From IMG/VR virus record IMGVR_UViG_3300036760_000689, positions 46,117-110,116 of that record: a stretch of DNA of 64,000 nt, one strand, 5' to 3'. This DNA comes from a virus. The notes beneath the pieces are model-generated. The model was given only the letters and a program-made list of their open reading frames with translations. It did no database searches and was not told where the DNA came from. The translations under genes and the position numbers were made by a program. This document shows, one piece after another, positions 36,660 through 44,436 of this stretch (position 1 is its first letter; every line of letters begins with the position of its first letter).

Positions 36660-37064
36660 CTACCCCAAAGGTGGCATTCCCCCTCCGCCAGGTGCTGGGG
36701 TCGATCCGGGAGGCATCCCTCCCGCTGGCCCTGCTTCCATGGCTTCAGGTCTTCCTACCTGTGGGGCAGTGCTGACGGCTGACACTCCAGTATCAAGATT
36801 ACTGATCGCTTTCTGAGCAAACGGGGCAAAGACTGGCTCCGCGCCAGCTATCTGTTGGAGAACCCGTTTTACAGCTTCTACCTGAGCCAGCAGAAATCCA
36901 TGCGGATTGGGAATCCCCACACCGCCCGCCGGCCCTTGGGCCGCGTTTCTCTGAACGATCGCTGAGAGACCACCGCCCGGAGGCGGGGTTTGCTGGGGCA
37001 TCCCCATTTGCGATTGGATATCTGGAGATGGCAAAGGTGGTCTGTCCATTCCAGGTATCGGCAT
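36660..37064 (-). CDS. Pro/Gly-rich protein, 134 aa
   Basis: A low-complexity Pro/Gly/Met N-terminus (~1-55) and C-terminus (~105-134) flank a helical middle (LLAQVEAVKRVLQQIAGA, then FAPFAQKAISNL). It starts directly after the stop of the 57-aa gene (TAGATG). A portal- or scaffold-associated assembly factor is possible from its place. It is not recognised by family. Confidence 0.6.
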   Translation of the reverse strand: MPIPGMDRPPLPSPDIQSQMGMPQQTPPPGGGLSAIVQRNAAQGPAGGVGIPNPHGFLLAQVEAVKRVLQQIAGAEPVFAPFAQKAISNLDTGVSAVSTAPQVGRPEAMEAGPAGGMPPGSTPAPGGGGMPPLG

Positions 37065-37238
37065 CTAGGACTCCTTCCCCTTCTTCCCAGACTCGGTTTT
37101 CTGGTTCACGCTCTTCGGCTCCTGACTTAGGGGCGCGAAGGTTGCGGGACTCTGGATTCCAGCAGGCTGGGTGTTATCACCGTGGCCCTCATAAATTTGT
37201 CCGGGTACGATTTCGTTTCCTTCATCCTTCTTGGCCAT
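37065..37238 (-). CDS. Small hydrophilic protein, 57 aa
   Basis: A 57-codon frame with AAAGGAGAATGGT upstream of its ATG. It begins MAKKDEGNEIVPGQIYEGHG and ends in a Lys-rich tail. The stop is immediately followed by the next gene's ATG, which supports its reality. It is one of a run of very small basic proteins between scaffold and fibre genes. The function is unknown. Confidence 0.6.
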   Translation of the reverse strand: MAKKDEGNEIVPGQIYEGHGDNTQPAGIQSPATFAPLSQEPKSVNQKTESGKKGKES

Positions 37239-37279
37239 ACCATTCTCCTTTGAAAATACTCAGTTGCAGCTCCCGACTC

Positions 37280-37459
37280 TTAGCGGCGTCCCGATGCTCT
37301 GGGGGCCTTGCGATCCTTCTTGGCACGATACTTCGAAAGCTCCCCGGCCTGATCCTTGGCCTCGGCTTTCAGTGCGCGTTTACCTCCTGACCTCAGGACT
37401 TTCACTAATTTTTCATGTTCCTGCACCGCATCCTTCTTGGTCATGCAGATATTAGGCAT
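37280..37459 (-). CDS. Small basic protein, 59 aa
   Basis: The frame begins MPNICMTKKDAVQEHEKLVK and ends in an Arg/Lys-rich stretch (KKDRKAPRASGRR). AGAAGGTAGGCA precedes the ATG. The KDAVQEHEKLVKVL helix is typical of short phage proteins of unknown role found near portal or scaffold genes. It lies 3 bp after the 73-aa gene. Confidence 0.62.
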   Translation of the reverse strand: MPNICMTKKDAVQEHEKLVKVLRSGGKRALKAEAKDQAGELSKYRAKKDRKAPRASGRR

Positions 37460-37462
37460 TGC

Positions 37463-37684
37463 CTACCTTCTACTGGATCCCCTGGTGGCCTTGCGTCCAG
37501 ATCGTTTCGTCTTTCTCGATGCTCCCGCTTCCGAGAGTGCGATCGCTATTGCCTGTTTTCGGTTCTCTACGGTGGGGCCTGTCTTGCTGCCGGAATGAAG
37601 CGCACCATGTTTGAACTTTGACATTTCCTCGTGGATGCGTTCCTGTTTAGCTCCCTTGCTGGCATTTCTCGCAAGTTTAGGCAC
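37463..37684 (-). CDS. Small basic DUF6496-like protein, 73 aa
   Basis: The pattern MSKFKHGALHSGSKTGPTVENRKQAIAIALSEAG is characteristic of a widespread short phage and bacterial family, DUF6496-like by my recollection. The C-terminus is Arg/Lys/Ser-rich. It overlaps the 103-aa gene by 8 bp. The role is unknown. The charge suggests nucleic-acid contact. Confidence 0.65.
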   Translation of the reverse strand: MPKLARNASKGAKQERIHEEMSKFKHGALHSGSKTGPTVENRKQAIAIALSEAGASRKTKRSGRKATRGSSRR

Positions 37685-37988
37685 GGCCTATATTCCTTGC
37701 AGCCGTTCTTCGTCCCTGACGGGCCTTGCCGCGCGGCTGCGGTTTGCGGCCTTCGTTGTTGCCCTCCAGCTGGTCAAGCATGCTGGATTTCCAACGCAGA
37801 TGATCGATGGCTTTCGAATGTCTTCCTGAGTCCTTCCGAAGTTCGGCGTAATCCTCGATCCGACGCGCATCATCCTTGACCTGGTATTCCTCTTCGCGCT
37901 TCTGGGCTGCGGCCGTATCCATCGACGGCCCAATCGGTACCGCCATCGACATCCTGGGGGCTTTCATCTTCGATTTTCTCTTCGCCAT
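37677..37988 (-). CDS. Charged helical protein, 103 aa
   Basis: Residues ~25-80 form charged helices (AQKREEEYQVKDDARRIEDY and onward) flanked by basic tails. It is the first gene after a 115-bp gap that contains a promoter-like motif at 38071-38093, so it may open the capsid transcription unit. It is not recognised. Confidence 0.6.
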   Translation of the reverse strand: MAKRKSKMKAPRMSMAVPIGPSMDTAAAQKREEEYQVKDDARRIEDYAELRKDSGRHSKAIDHLRWKSSMLDQLEGNNEGRKPQPRGKARQGRRTAARNIGRA

Positions 37989-38070
37989 AAGCTCTCCTGG
38001 GCAACGCGGTCAGTCCAGCGGGTGAGTGCTCAACTTCCCGCGTTGCCACATCGGGAGTTTGCCGTCACTC

Positions 38071-38093
38071 ACAGCCTAGCATTACCTTGTCAA
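38071..38093 (-). promoter_or_regulatory. Promoter-like motif ahead of the capsid block
   Basis: Reading on the minus strand: TTGACAAGGTAATGCTAGGCTGT. It matches the 23-bp element at 44403-44425 in the positions TTGACAA-N5-TG-N-TAG-N-CTGT. The -35-like TTGACA is clear, but no TATAAT follows at 17 bp, so a variant or phage-modified sigma specificity is possible. A C9 tract and the stop of the 125-aa gene lie just upstream. Confidence 0.5.
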
Positions 38094-38103
38094 GCCCCCC
38101 CCC

Positions 38104-38481
38104 CTAACTTCGACGACCTGAACGGGATGATTTTCTGGGCTTTTTCCTGGCCACGGCTTCTCCTTTATGGAGTTCGGCCTGTCCGGTCTTTCTGACTAGA
38201 CCGCCCCTTTTATACTGGGGTACGTTTCCAGGTACTTTGCTCGTGCCGGCTGTCATCGCCCTCGTTTCCCTTCGCAACAGTTCCATGCCCATCTTTCGGG
38301 CACTTAATTCGTTCTGGGAAAGCAACTTCGAGTAATCATCACCCAGAGGCATTGGATGCTTGATCTGGCCGATAATATTACGCTCAGAGTGATAGTTCCT
38401 GAATTCCTGGAGTTTCCTGTCGGCATATTGGAGCCAGTCCTTGGATTTTCCAGTCTTAGGAAGGGTTTCGCCTTCAGGCAT
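38104..38481 (-). CDS. Basic protein with KTG-LHKGE motif, 125 aa
   Basis: It starts at the ATG preceded by GGAGGTGACC. The N-terminal two thirds are helical and charged. Near the end it has YKRGGLVRKTGQAELHKGE followed by a Lys/Arg tail. The same KTG-x(4)-LHK-x-E core is in the 121-aa virion gene at 5356. The motif is frequent in small phage virion proteins. The function is unknown. Confidence 0.65.
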   Translation of the reverse strand: MPEGETLPKTGKSKDWLQYADRKLQEFRNYHSERNIIGQIKHPMPLGDDYSKLLSQNELSARKMGMELLRRETRAMTAGTSKVPGNVPQYKRGGLVRKTGQAELHKGEAVARKKPRKSSRSGRRS

Positions 38482-38483
38482 GG

Positions 38484-38684
38484 TCACCTCCGCGATCCAC
38501 CACGAGCCTTCTTGCGGCCCAATTTACGCAAAGTCATGGCCAATCTGGCCCGACGCCCCACCTTACCCCCTGCGCCTTTCTTTTCCTGGGCATATTCCGC
38601 CACAGATTTCCCCGCCGCTTTGGCGGAAGCAGTGAAACTGCCGGGTTTCTTAATGGCCGAAGCTATCCAACGTTTTTCAGACAT
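38484..38684 (-). CDS. Small basic protein, 66 aa
   Basis: KRWIASAIKKPGSFTASAKA is followed by AEYAQEKKGAGGK and a Lys/Arg-rich end. The 'W-I-x-x-A-I-K-K-P-G-x-x-x' opening is common among short phage proteins near scaffold genes. It is translationally coupled to the 125-aa gene (its stop lies in that gene's Shine-Dalgarno). Confidence 0.62.
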   Translation of the reverse strand: MSEKRWIASAIKKPGSFTASAKAAGKSVAEYAQEKKGAGGKVGRRARLAMTLRKLGRKKARGGSRR

Positions 38685-38768
38685 TCTATTGCCTCCTGTC
38701 TCTTGGGACCCCTTATATTAAGATCTCTCAGTTTGAATGCTAATTCCTCTGCCTGCCATTTTCTCCTC

Positions 38769-39095
38769 CTAACTGATTAAAATAGCTCCCGTAACACCAT
38801 CTCCGCCGTTGTCGGCATCGATGTAAACACAAGACATATCCGTGCCGTTGAGTTCGATCCCAATACCTGCAGAGAACGAAGGTTGCGATGCTGAGAGAAT
38901 GCACAGGATCTTGGTCAAGTTGATACGATCATCTATTGGAGATAGAGATACATACACGTCTCCGACGTTGCTCTTTAACCTCTGGAGAGCATAACCATGC
39001 ACATAAAACGGAGCCGTGGGATCGGCACGGTTTTTTGTTGCCCTCTGGGGTTGGCCCGGAATGGCTACTACGATTTTCCCGAGCGAATCTTGCAT
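38769..39095 (-). CDS. Beta-rich small structural protein, 108 aa
   Basis: Its opening IVVAIPGQPQRATKNRADPT is followed by VHGYALQRLKSNVGDVYVSL, a pattern seen in small phage head or tail accessory proteins with a beta-sandwich fold. The closing strands MSCVYIDADNGGDGVTGAIL are acidic. It overlaps the 52-aa gene by 28 bp. The role is not known. Confidence 0.6.
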   Translation of the reverse strand: MQDSLGKIVVAIPGQPQRATKNRADPTAPFYVHGYALQRLKSNVGDVYVSLSPIDDRINLTKILCILSASQPSFSAGIGIELNGTDMSCVYIDADNGGDGVTGAILIS

Positions 39096-39226
39096 ATTAC
39101 AGTCCTTATCGCTGCGGACAAAAGCCGGTACATTTTACGATTCCAAGTTTTCAACCTGCGCCAGATCGACGGATGGCCGACGAAGGGGATGTGGTAGATC
39201 GCACCTCCCTGTTGCCTGGTGGACAT
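39068..39226 (-). CDS. Small basic protein, 52 aa
   Basis: The ATG at 39226 follows GGCGGAGAGGAC. The product is STRQQGGAIYHIPFVGHPSI plus a basic amphipathic C-terminus (WRRLKTWNRKMYRLLSAA). The same frame stays open upstream, but the sequence there belongs to the 59-aa membrane protein gene. The function is unknown. The basic amphipathic end could bind membrane or DNA. Confidence 0.5.
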   Translation of the reverse strand: MSTRQQGGAIYHIPFVGHPSIWRRLKTWNRKMYRLLSAAIRTVICKIRSGKS

Positions 39227-39248
39227 GTCCTCTCCGCCAAGATGAGGG

Positions 39249-39428
39249 TCAAATTTCATATATGCTACCCTCGAGTCGCGTCCACCGTTCATCCGCGCCC
39301 CGGTGAATCTCGTGGCACATTTCTTTTGCGACATATTTCCCGTTCCGAATTTTGTTCACAAGACCACCCGCGCCGAATACCACAACCGCCGCGCCTACGA
39401 GCATGAGCCAAATTTCCGCTGGAGTCAT
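39249..39428 (-). CDS. Single-pass membrane protein, 59 aa
   Basis: MTPAEIWLMLVGAAVVVFGA forms an N-terminal membrane helix, followed by a short basic linker and an amphipathic cytoplasmic tail (YVAKEMCHEIHRGADERWTR). This layout is common for short phage membrane proteins near structural genes. A holin-like or spanin-like role is possible but unproven, since no endolysin lies nearby. Confidence 0.65.
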   Translation of the reverse strand: MTPAEIWLMLVGAAVVVFGAGGLVNKIRNGKYVAKEMCHEIHRGADERWTRLEGSIYEI

Positions 39429-39467
39429 GGAAGCCTCTATAATATGTCTATTGTTTGAGTGCCGTTT

Positions 39468-39887
39468 TTATCCAGCCGTGATCTGCCCCTGAGCTTCGGC
39501 GGCCATCTTGAGCTGCTTCAGATACCGAAGTAGGGCACAAACCCATTGCACAAGGGCGGTATCGATTTTCAGGCCATCCTTTTCGATAGTCCTTCGGAGC
39601 CACTCGACTTCTCCGAGCGTCAGTCCCGCTGAAACGATCGTGACATCCGAATTGACAAATTCCTGCAGCAGCTCCCAGTGCTCAGATTCAGCGATCGCCA
39701 TCCCCTGTGGATAGGCGGCAGAGATAACGTGCCGAATTGCCAACTTCGCCGCCTGGCTGACATGATCTTCCGGCGACGTGATCGAAAAGTTTCGGTGATC
39801 GCCGGCGCTGATCGCCATCTTGGGCGCAGTGAAATCAAACGCCACTTCTTTTGATTCAAACACCTTCCTTATTACCGCCTCTCCCAT
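39468..39887 (-). CDS. Unknown protein, paralogue of the 129-aa gene at 27063
   Basis: It shares EV-A-F-DFTAPKMAI, YPQGMAIAESEHWELLQEF, LGEVEWLRRTI and VQWVCALLRYLKQLK with the other copy. Helical overall. It lies just downstream of the S74 fibre and the 64-aa repeat protein, as its paralogue lies next to fibre genes, which suggests a fibre-linked function. Confidence 0.6.
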   Translation of the reverse strand: MGEAVIRKVFESKEVAFDFTAPKMAISAGDHRNFSITSPEDHVSQAAKLAIRHVISAAYPQGMAIAESEHWELLQEFVNSDVTIVSAGLTLGEVEWLRRTIEKDGLKIDTALVQWVCALLRYLKQLKMAAEAQGQITAG

Positions 39888-39908
39888 GATTCCTCCGCGG
39901 GTTAAACA

Positions 39909-40103
39909 TTACCGAATAACTTCTATCCCGTAAACCGGTTTGACGGTCGGGATACCGGTTTTAGGCCCCTCGTTAAACAAAACTTCGTCAAACATATGCC
40001 CATTGAAGCGCGCGTCTACGACAAAGACTGAAGATTCAATCGGCCCATCATTGAACAGCACTTCGTTGAATAAATTCTCGTTAAATAAACCACTGGTGGG
40101 CAT
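39909..40103 (-). CDS. LFNE-repeat protein, 64 aa
   Basis: The sequence is built from short repeats: LFNENLFNEVLFNDGP, then MFDEVLFNEGP. Such pentapeptide-like or beta-turn repeats are compatible with a small stacked structure. It starts 1 bp after the 520-aa fibre gene's stop. It could be a fibre partner or a fragment of a longer repeat protein. The function is unknown. Confidence 0.55.
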   Translation of the reverse strand: MPTSGLFNENLFNEVLFNDGPIESSVFVVDARFNGHMFDEVLFNEGPKTGIPTVKPVYGIEVIR

Positions 40104-40104
40104 T

Positions 40105-41667
40105 TTAGAAACCTGCCTTTGTCATTCTCTGATCCAATTCCTTAATTGCGTTCAACAAAATAAATGGAAGAGCGTGACCTTGATAGCCCAGTAATTCTGT
40201 ATCTTCCGAATCATTGGGATTAAGCCGCATTTTAAGTTTTTCGATCATGTATGGAGCGATGGACATGATTTCCTGCGCGATCACTCCGATGTGTTCCCCA
40301 TCGTCCTTAAATCCACCCAGGCCATTATATCTATACCATACAGGACCAATCTCCCTGATAATATTCAGGCCATCGTGGAATCGGCCGGTTATGGTTTTGA
40401 TTCTCCGGTCGGAAACTATGCCCCATGTACTTGAGGTAGGCTTATAGGCATCATCAGTGCCAATCTCCAGAGCGTGTCCAGGACTCGCCGTCCCGATGCC
40501 GACGTTGCCAGTTCTTAATACTGTAAACACATCTGTCCCGCCAGCCAATCCTTGATCATTTACAGCAAAGACAGCACCGGTAGCATTCTGAGACAATCCT
40601 ATGACCACGGAACCTGGTCTTGTGGAATGAGCGTGACTAAATAAATTGATAGCTCCGCCATATCCAGCAGAACCAACACCAGCTTGGATACGAAGAGATG
40701 CGCTTCCGGTTTGGACAGCATCCGTTATGATATATCTATCAGTCGCCGCTCCTTGAATTTCAACATTTCCAGCAACACTTAATTTTTGTCCCGGACCCGT
40801 CGTCCCGATGCCGACGTAGCCGCCGCTTGGTTGCAGTAACAAGTTATAGACAGCGGTGTTTGCATCATTCCGCTGGACTTGCATCAAAACATCCCCGGTG
40901 CCAGACACCGCAGTATAGAGGCCGTACAACTTGGCTTCGTTCAATATCCCAAAACTTCCTTTTGCTGTGCCGGGTGTCATCCCAGTAGCGGATTGCCCCG
41001 CAACTTCTAACCTCACGTTCGGCCCCGTCGTCCCGATGCCGACCTTACCATTCGATTCAGTGATAACTGAATCACCTATGGCAGAGGCGCTAGTGAACTT
41101 TGCGATCTGCCCACTTGTTCCACTTAGAGCGTTCGCTTTCGCGTTGAATGTGTCCCAATCAGAATGGTCTAAATATCCGTCCACCGACGATGTGGCCTTG
41201 GGAATCGAAACCTGAGTCGCACCTCCGGATACTTGGCGGGTGGCATCGAATGCCAGAGGAGAAACTGCCGTAAGATTCCCCAGGGTCAAAGCACTCTGTT
41301 TCCCATTGAAGGTAGCAAAATCGGTGTGATCTAAATATCCATCCACGGAGGCGGTAGCCTTGGCAACGGCCAGCGTCCGATCAGCACTCAAGTCCCCGCC
41401 ACCTGTAAGGGGTGCTGTGGTGCTGATGGTACGAGTTGTTGGTACCTTACCAGCGAGATCTGTAACAAGACTAGTAACATCACTTTCGGCGTGCGTATGA
41501 GAAGTAGGAGCAAAACCTGAATGCCCTGCATCCGCATAGGCTAGGTGAGCCAGTTGATCGTGGTCTGCTCCAGGACCTGGGGGTCCTTGATCCCCATCTG
41601 GCCCTTTATCGCCTATCGGACCTTTATCACCAGATGCACTTATTTTGAGATCAGCGCCAAGTTCCAT
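40105..41667 (-). CDS. Tail fibre with collagen-like start and S74 chaperone domain, 520 aa
   Basis: Residues ~13-34 are collagen-like (GDKGPIGDKGPDGDQGPPGP). Then come DHDQLAHLAYADAGHSGFAP, repeated trimer units SVDGYLDHTDFATFNGKQ (~108-124) and SVDGYLDHSDWDTFNAKA (~161-178), IGTTGP-type beta helix turns, and from ~418 a peptidase S74 intramolecular chaperone: the self-cleavage Ser419-Asp420 with Lys424, then IGVIAQEI. S74 domains trimerise the fibre and are then cut off. This is the clearest receptor-binding fibre in the window. Confidence 0.85.
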   Translation of the reverse strand: MELGADLKISASGDKGPIGDKGPDGDQGPPGPGADHDQLAHLAYADAGHSGFAPTSHTHAESDVTSLVTDLAGKVPTTRTISTTAPLTGGGDLSADRTLAVAKATASVDGYLDHTDFATFNGKQSALTLGNLTAVSPLAFDATRQVSGGATQVSIPKATSSVDGYLDHSDWDTFNAKANALSGTSGQIAKFTSASAIGDSVITESNGKVGIGTTGPNVRLEVAGQSATGMTPGTAKGSFGILNEAKLYGLYTAVSGTGDVLMQVQRNDANTAVYNLLLQPSGGYVGIGTTGPGQKLSVAGNVEIQGAATDRYIITDAVQTGSASLRIQAGVGSAGYGGAINLFSHAHSTRPGSVVIGLSQNATGAVFAVNDQGLAGGTDVFTVLRTGNVGIGTASPGHALEIGTDDAYKPTSSTWGIVSDRRIKTITGRFHDGLNIIREIGPVWYRYNGLGGFKDDGEHIGVIAQEIMSIAPYMIEKLKMRLNPNDSEDTELLGYQGHALPFILLNAIKELDQRMTKAGF

Positions 41668-41676
41668 AAACCCTCG

Positions 41677-42117
41677 TCAGAGTGGTCTTCCATCAGGTCC
41701 CAGCAAATCCATCGGGCTTCTGGCGGGCGATCTTGGATCAATTATAATTGATGTAGATCGAGGAGGTGCCAATTCGATCTCCCGATAACACTTGTTGCAT
41801 TTGACCGATACCGACTGTCCAGCGGATCCCATGATCCTGTATGCCGACGCTTTATTCCGCATATCACAACCTGGACAATTGAAAACAATGTAATCCGTTC
41901 CCTTTGTCTTGGGGCCAAACTGCGTTTGACGACGTCCGCCGCCGAGGTTTATGGTCTTGCACTTCCTGCCACCGCCCCGATTGATGATTTTCAGAGCTTT
42001 TCCCTGAAGAATGACCTTTGGCGTGGTCCCTCCACCAAAAGGAATCGCATCCGGTGCCCACACATCTCTTTTCCGATCTTTATAGAGGGCATCTTTGGCT
42101 TCCTTAGACCAAATCAT
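41677..42117 (-). CDS. Zinc-ribbon protein, 146 aa
   Basis: Residues ~90-135 have CPGC and CNKC pairs in a zinc ribbon (FNCPGCDMRNKAS, then VSVKCNKCYREIEL). The N-terminal half is basic with two GGGR(K/R) turns, suggesting nucleic-acid binding. The gene lies between the fibre and the portal-linked 127-aa gene. The role is unknown. Confidence 0.6.
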   Translation of the reverse strand: MIWSKEAKDALYKDRKRDVWAPDAIPFGGGTTPKVILQGKALKIINRGGGRKCKTINLGGGRRQTQFGPKTKGTDYIVFNCPGCDMRNKASAYRIMGSAGQSVSVKCNKCYREIELAPPRSTSIIIDPRSPARSPMDLLGPDGRPL

Positions 42118-42125
42118 GTCCCCCC

Positions 42126-42509
42126 CTATCTCCTCGGTTTATTTCCCCTTAAGGTGGGATTTGCGGCGATCGCTTGCCGTACAAGAGTCTCAACATTGGC
42201 CGCGCAATCGTGCGCTTTATCGTAATCCTTCTTCAGATACCTCATGAGGGTATATTCATAGATCTCGTGCATCATGTTGATGCCCTGATCGATCTCATTG
42301 CGCATATCCTCGACCCAGATTTCATCTTTAGGGATCCAGGAATAGACGTAACCGTGGCCACCTTCGACATAATCGACAAAATATTTCTCTCGAACATGGG
42401 GGCCATCGACAATGAAGATCTGTGTCCCATCCCAGAGTTTTCCCCAAAGTTTCTTCCAGTTCTTACTTTTTCCTTCGTAGAATCTGATGACAGGCCCCAT
42501 GGATGCCAT
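42126..42509 (-). CDS. Unknown portal-adjacent protein, 127 aa
   Basis: I chose the second ATG of ATGGAAATGG, 6 bases past GGAG. It is an aromatic, charged protein (WKKLWGKLWDGTQIFIVDGP, then EGGHGYVYSWIPKDEIWVED) with a helical C-terminus (INMMHEIYEYTLMRYLKKDY). It lies 9 bp after the portal stop. It is not recognised. Confidence 0.6.
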   Translation of the reverse strand: MASMGPVIRFYEGKSKNWKKLWGKLWDGTQIFIVDGPHVREKYFVDYVEGGHGYVYSWIPKDEIWVEDMRNEIDQGINMMHEIYEYTLMRYLKKDYDKAHDCAANVETLVRQAIAANPTLRGNKPRR

Positions 42510-42518
42510 TTCCATCTC

Positions 42519-44387
42519 CTACGATACTAGTTGAGAGCTTGCTGGTGTCATAGGAGCCGTGGCAGGCATCCCTATTCCGCCACCGCCCTGTGCGGCCATT
42601 TTCTGTTTGACGATGTTGATGAGAATCTCTCTTCCTTCCTGCTCCAGATTCTTGCGAACACTATCCTTCATGCTACCCAGATCTAGGGCTTCGAGCGTAT
42701 TGTCTCGGTCAAAATCACCGCGACCGCGAAGACCCAAAATGAGTTGCTGTTGTTGCAACCGACTGGATTTGAGAAGCGAACCTGGCTGAACCATGAATTG
42801 GAATGAGCGCCAGTGCTCTTCAGGTGGTGTTCCTGCTGGGACCATCGTACCAGGATTCCAGTCAAAATCCTCCCACGTCATGCCATCGGATCCCAGCATA
42901 ATGATTCGACGTTGAAGACTATAAAACTGAAAAACATCCGCCATCATCTGTTGGCCTATTTCCTTCAGGAATCCTTCGATATATCTCACCTTGAGGCGAA
43001 CTAGGGTTTGCTGTCCTTCTTTCATCTGCTCCAGGGTATCGGCGGCGGGGATAATCCCTTTGCGACTGACCGCGCCGAGATCCACGAATCCAGCTTGAGA
43101 ATCCATTTCCTGCTGGACATAAAGCATAACCTGAAACACAAAGCCGGGAAGTTGAGGGGCTGGAGCATATTGTGGGGGCGCAATCGATGCCGGGGAATAG
43201 AATACTTTGGCTCCGGGCATGTTCGGATCCAGGTTTTTTCTAGCGGCAGGACCAAGTGCATTGTCGGGCATGATAATGGGTGGATTGACGGCTTTTTTGA
43301 CTGCATCCAGGATCCCGGCAAGAATATTATTCATCGTATCCTGGAGCGGGATCTGGTTACGAAACTCGCTGACTCCGGGCCATTGCCATGGCACTCGATT
43401 TAGTCTCAGGGCGGCGAATGGGAAACAACCATGATAGAATGGGTTGGGGCCATCATACAGAACGATTGGGCCACCCATGCAGATGAGTCGCCCTCTCGGA
43501 TACAACTTTTTCCCCGGTGCGACCACATATCCATGTTCTGTAACGACATCGCCCACAAAGACATCGGCATTTGAAGTGTTTTTTTGGTTATCCCTTAGCC
43601 AGAATTCTCGGTACAGGGACATCGGAATCACTGAATCCCGAAATTGCGAGGCCGACTGCCCAAAAAGTCGTTTCATTTGCGGGGAAAGAATTTGCCAAGC
43701 CCTCCCAAACATGCCCTGCCCAGCATTGCTTGCGGATGACTGAAATTGGGAATATTCCCTATCCGCTGGTACGGCAAATCCTTTGGTAGGATATTTTTCC
43801 TGAAACCATGCCAATGGTTTGGGTGAACGATAAATCACGCCGAGGGATCGTTGGAGAGTATGGCTTGGCCGGATCGGAATCACATCCATAGCCCCACAGG
43901 ATGTAAATTCGATCTCTCCCTCCCCATTTTTCAGATCTGGATTCCAGACGAGTCTGCCATATCCGATCGTAAGGGCAGCGTGGATAATGATCATGGCTAA
44001 GGTCATATCCACGTCCTCATTAAAAAACCATGCCCGAATCACCTTGTTCAGGACCTTGGCATGATCGTCGAAATTTTTGTTGGTGGCTTTGACTTCGAAC
44101 GATTGTCTGATATCGGTTAGATAGGACACCAACTGAATCAGATTGGTCCAGATCCTGTTGGAAACGGGCGCAGCCTTGTAGCTGGGACGCCTCTCTGTCC
44201 ATTGTCGGCCCATCAGGTAGTTGATATATCGATCCAATTGAACAATATCTTCATACCGCTCCAGTTCATCCTTGGCTTCTTCAAAGACAGCCTGACACCA
44301 TGATGAGACCTGCTTGTCGTGGTCGGATTGTTGCATGGAACGATCCATGCCACCAGAATCGTAACTATACCAACCTGGGAGGTTCAT
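42519..44387 (-). CDS. Portal protein, 622 aa
   Basis: The N-terminus contains WCQAVFEEAKDELERYEDIV and INYLMGRQWTERRPSYKAAP, the opening typical of portal proteins of short-tailed phages. The central wing and stem are present, with IDSQAGFV- and RLKVRYIEGFLKEIGQQM near residues 455-500, and a helical C-terminus with QQQQLILGLRGRGDFDR. The portal forms the dodecameric ring through which DNA is packaged. It follows the terminase by ~1.5 kb of small genes and has a promoter-like motif just upstream. Confidence 0.88.
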   Translation of the reverse strand: MNLPGWYSYDSGGMDRSMQQSDHDKQVSSWCQAVFEEAKDELERYEDIVQLDRYINYLMGRQWTERRPSYKAAPVSNRIWTNLIQLVSYLTDIRQSFEVKATNKNFDDHAKVLNKVIRAWFFNEDVDMTLAMIIIHAALTIGYGRLVWNPDLKNGEGEIEFTSCGAMDVIPIRPSHTLQRSLGVIYRSPKPLAWFQEKYPTKGFAVPADREYSQFQSSASNAGQGMFGRAWQILSPQMKRLFGQSASQFRDSVIPMSLYREFWLRDNQKNTSNADVFVGDVVTEHGYVVAPGKKLYPRGRLICMGGPIVLYDGPNPFYHGCFPFAALRLNRVPWQWPGVSEFRNQIPLQDTMNNILAGILDAVKKAVNPPIIMPDNALGPAARKNLDPNMPGAKVFYSPASIAPPQYAPAPQLPGFVFQVMLYVQQEMDSQAGFVDLGAVSRKGIIPAADTLEQMKEGQQTLVRLKVRYIEGFLKEIGQQMMADVFQFYSLQRRIIMLGSDGMTWEDFDWNPGTMVPAGTPPEEHWRSFQFMVQPGSLLKSSRLQQQQLILGLRGRGDFDRDNTLEALDLGSMKDSVRKNLEQEGREILINIVKQKMAAQGGGGIGMPATAPMTPASSQLVS

Positions 44388-44402
44388 AGGAGTTCCTCAG
44401 GA

Positions 44403-44425
44403 ACAGACTAACACGAGGTTGTCAA
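44403..44425 (-). promoter_or_regulatory. Promoter-like motif ahead of the portal gene
   Basis: Minus-strand reading TTGACAACCTCGTGTTAGTCTGT, 16 bp from the portal start. It aligns without gaps to 38071-38093 (TTGACAA-N5-TG-N-TAG-N-CTGT). Two copies in front of structural genes suggest a shared late promoter type. No standard -10 hexamer follows. Confidence 0.5.
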
Positions 44426-44436
44426 GTACCCCGGTC

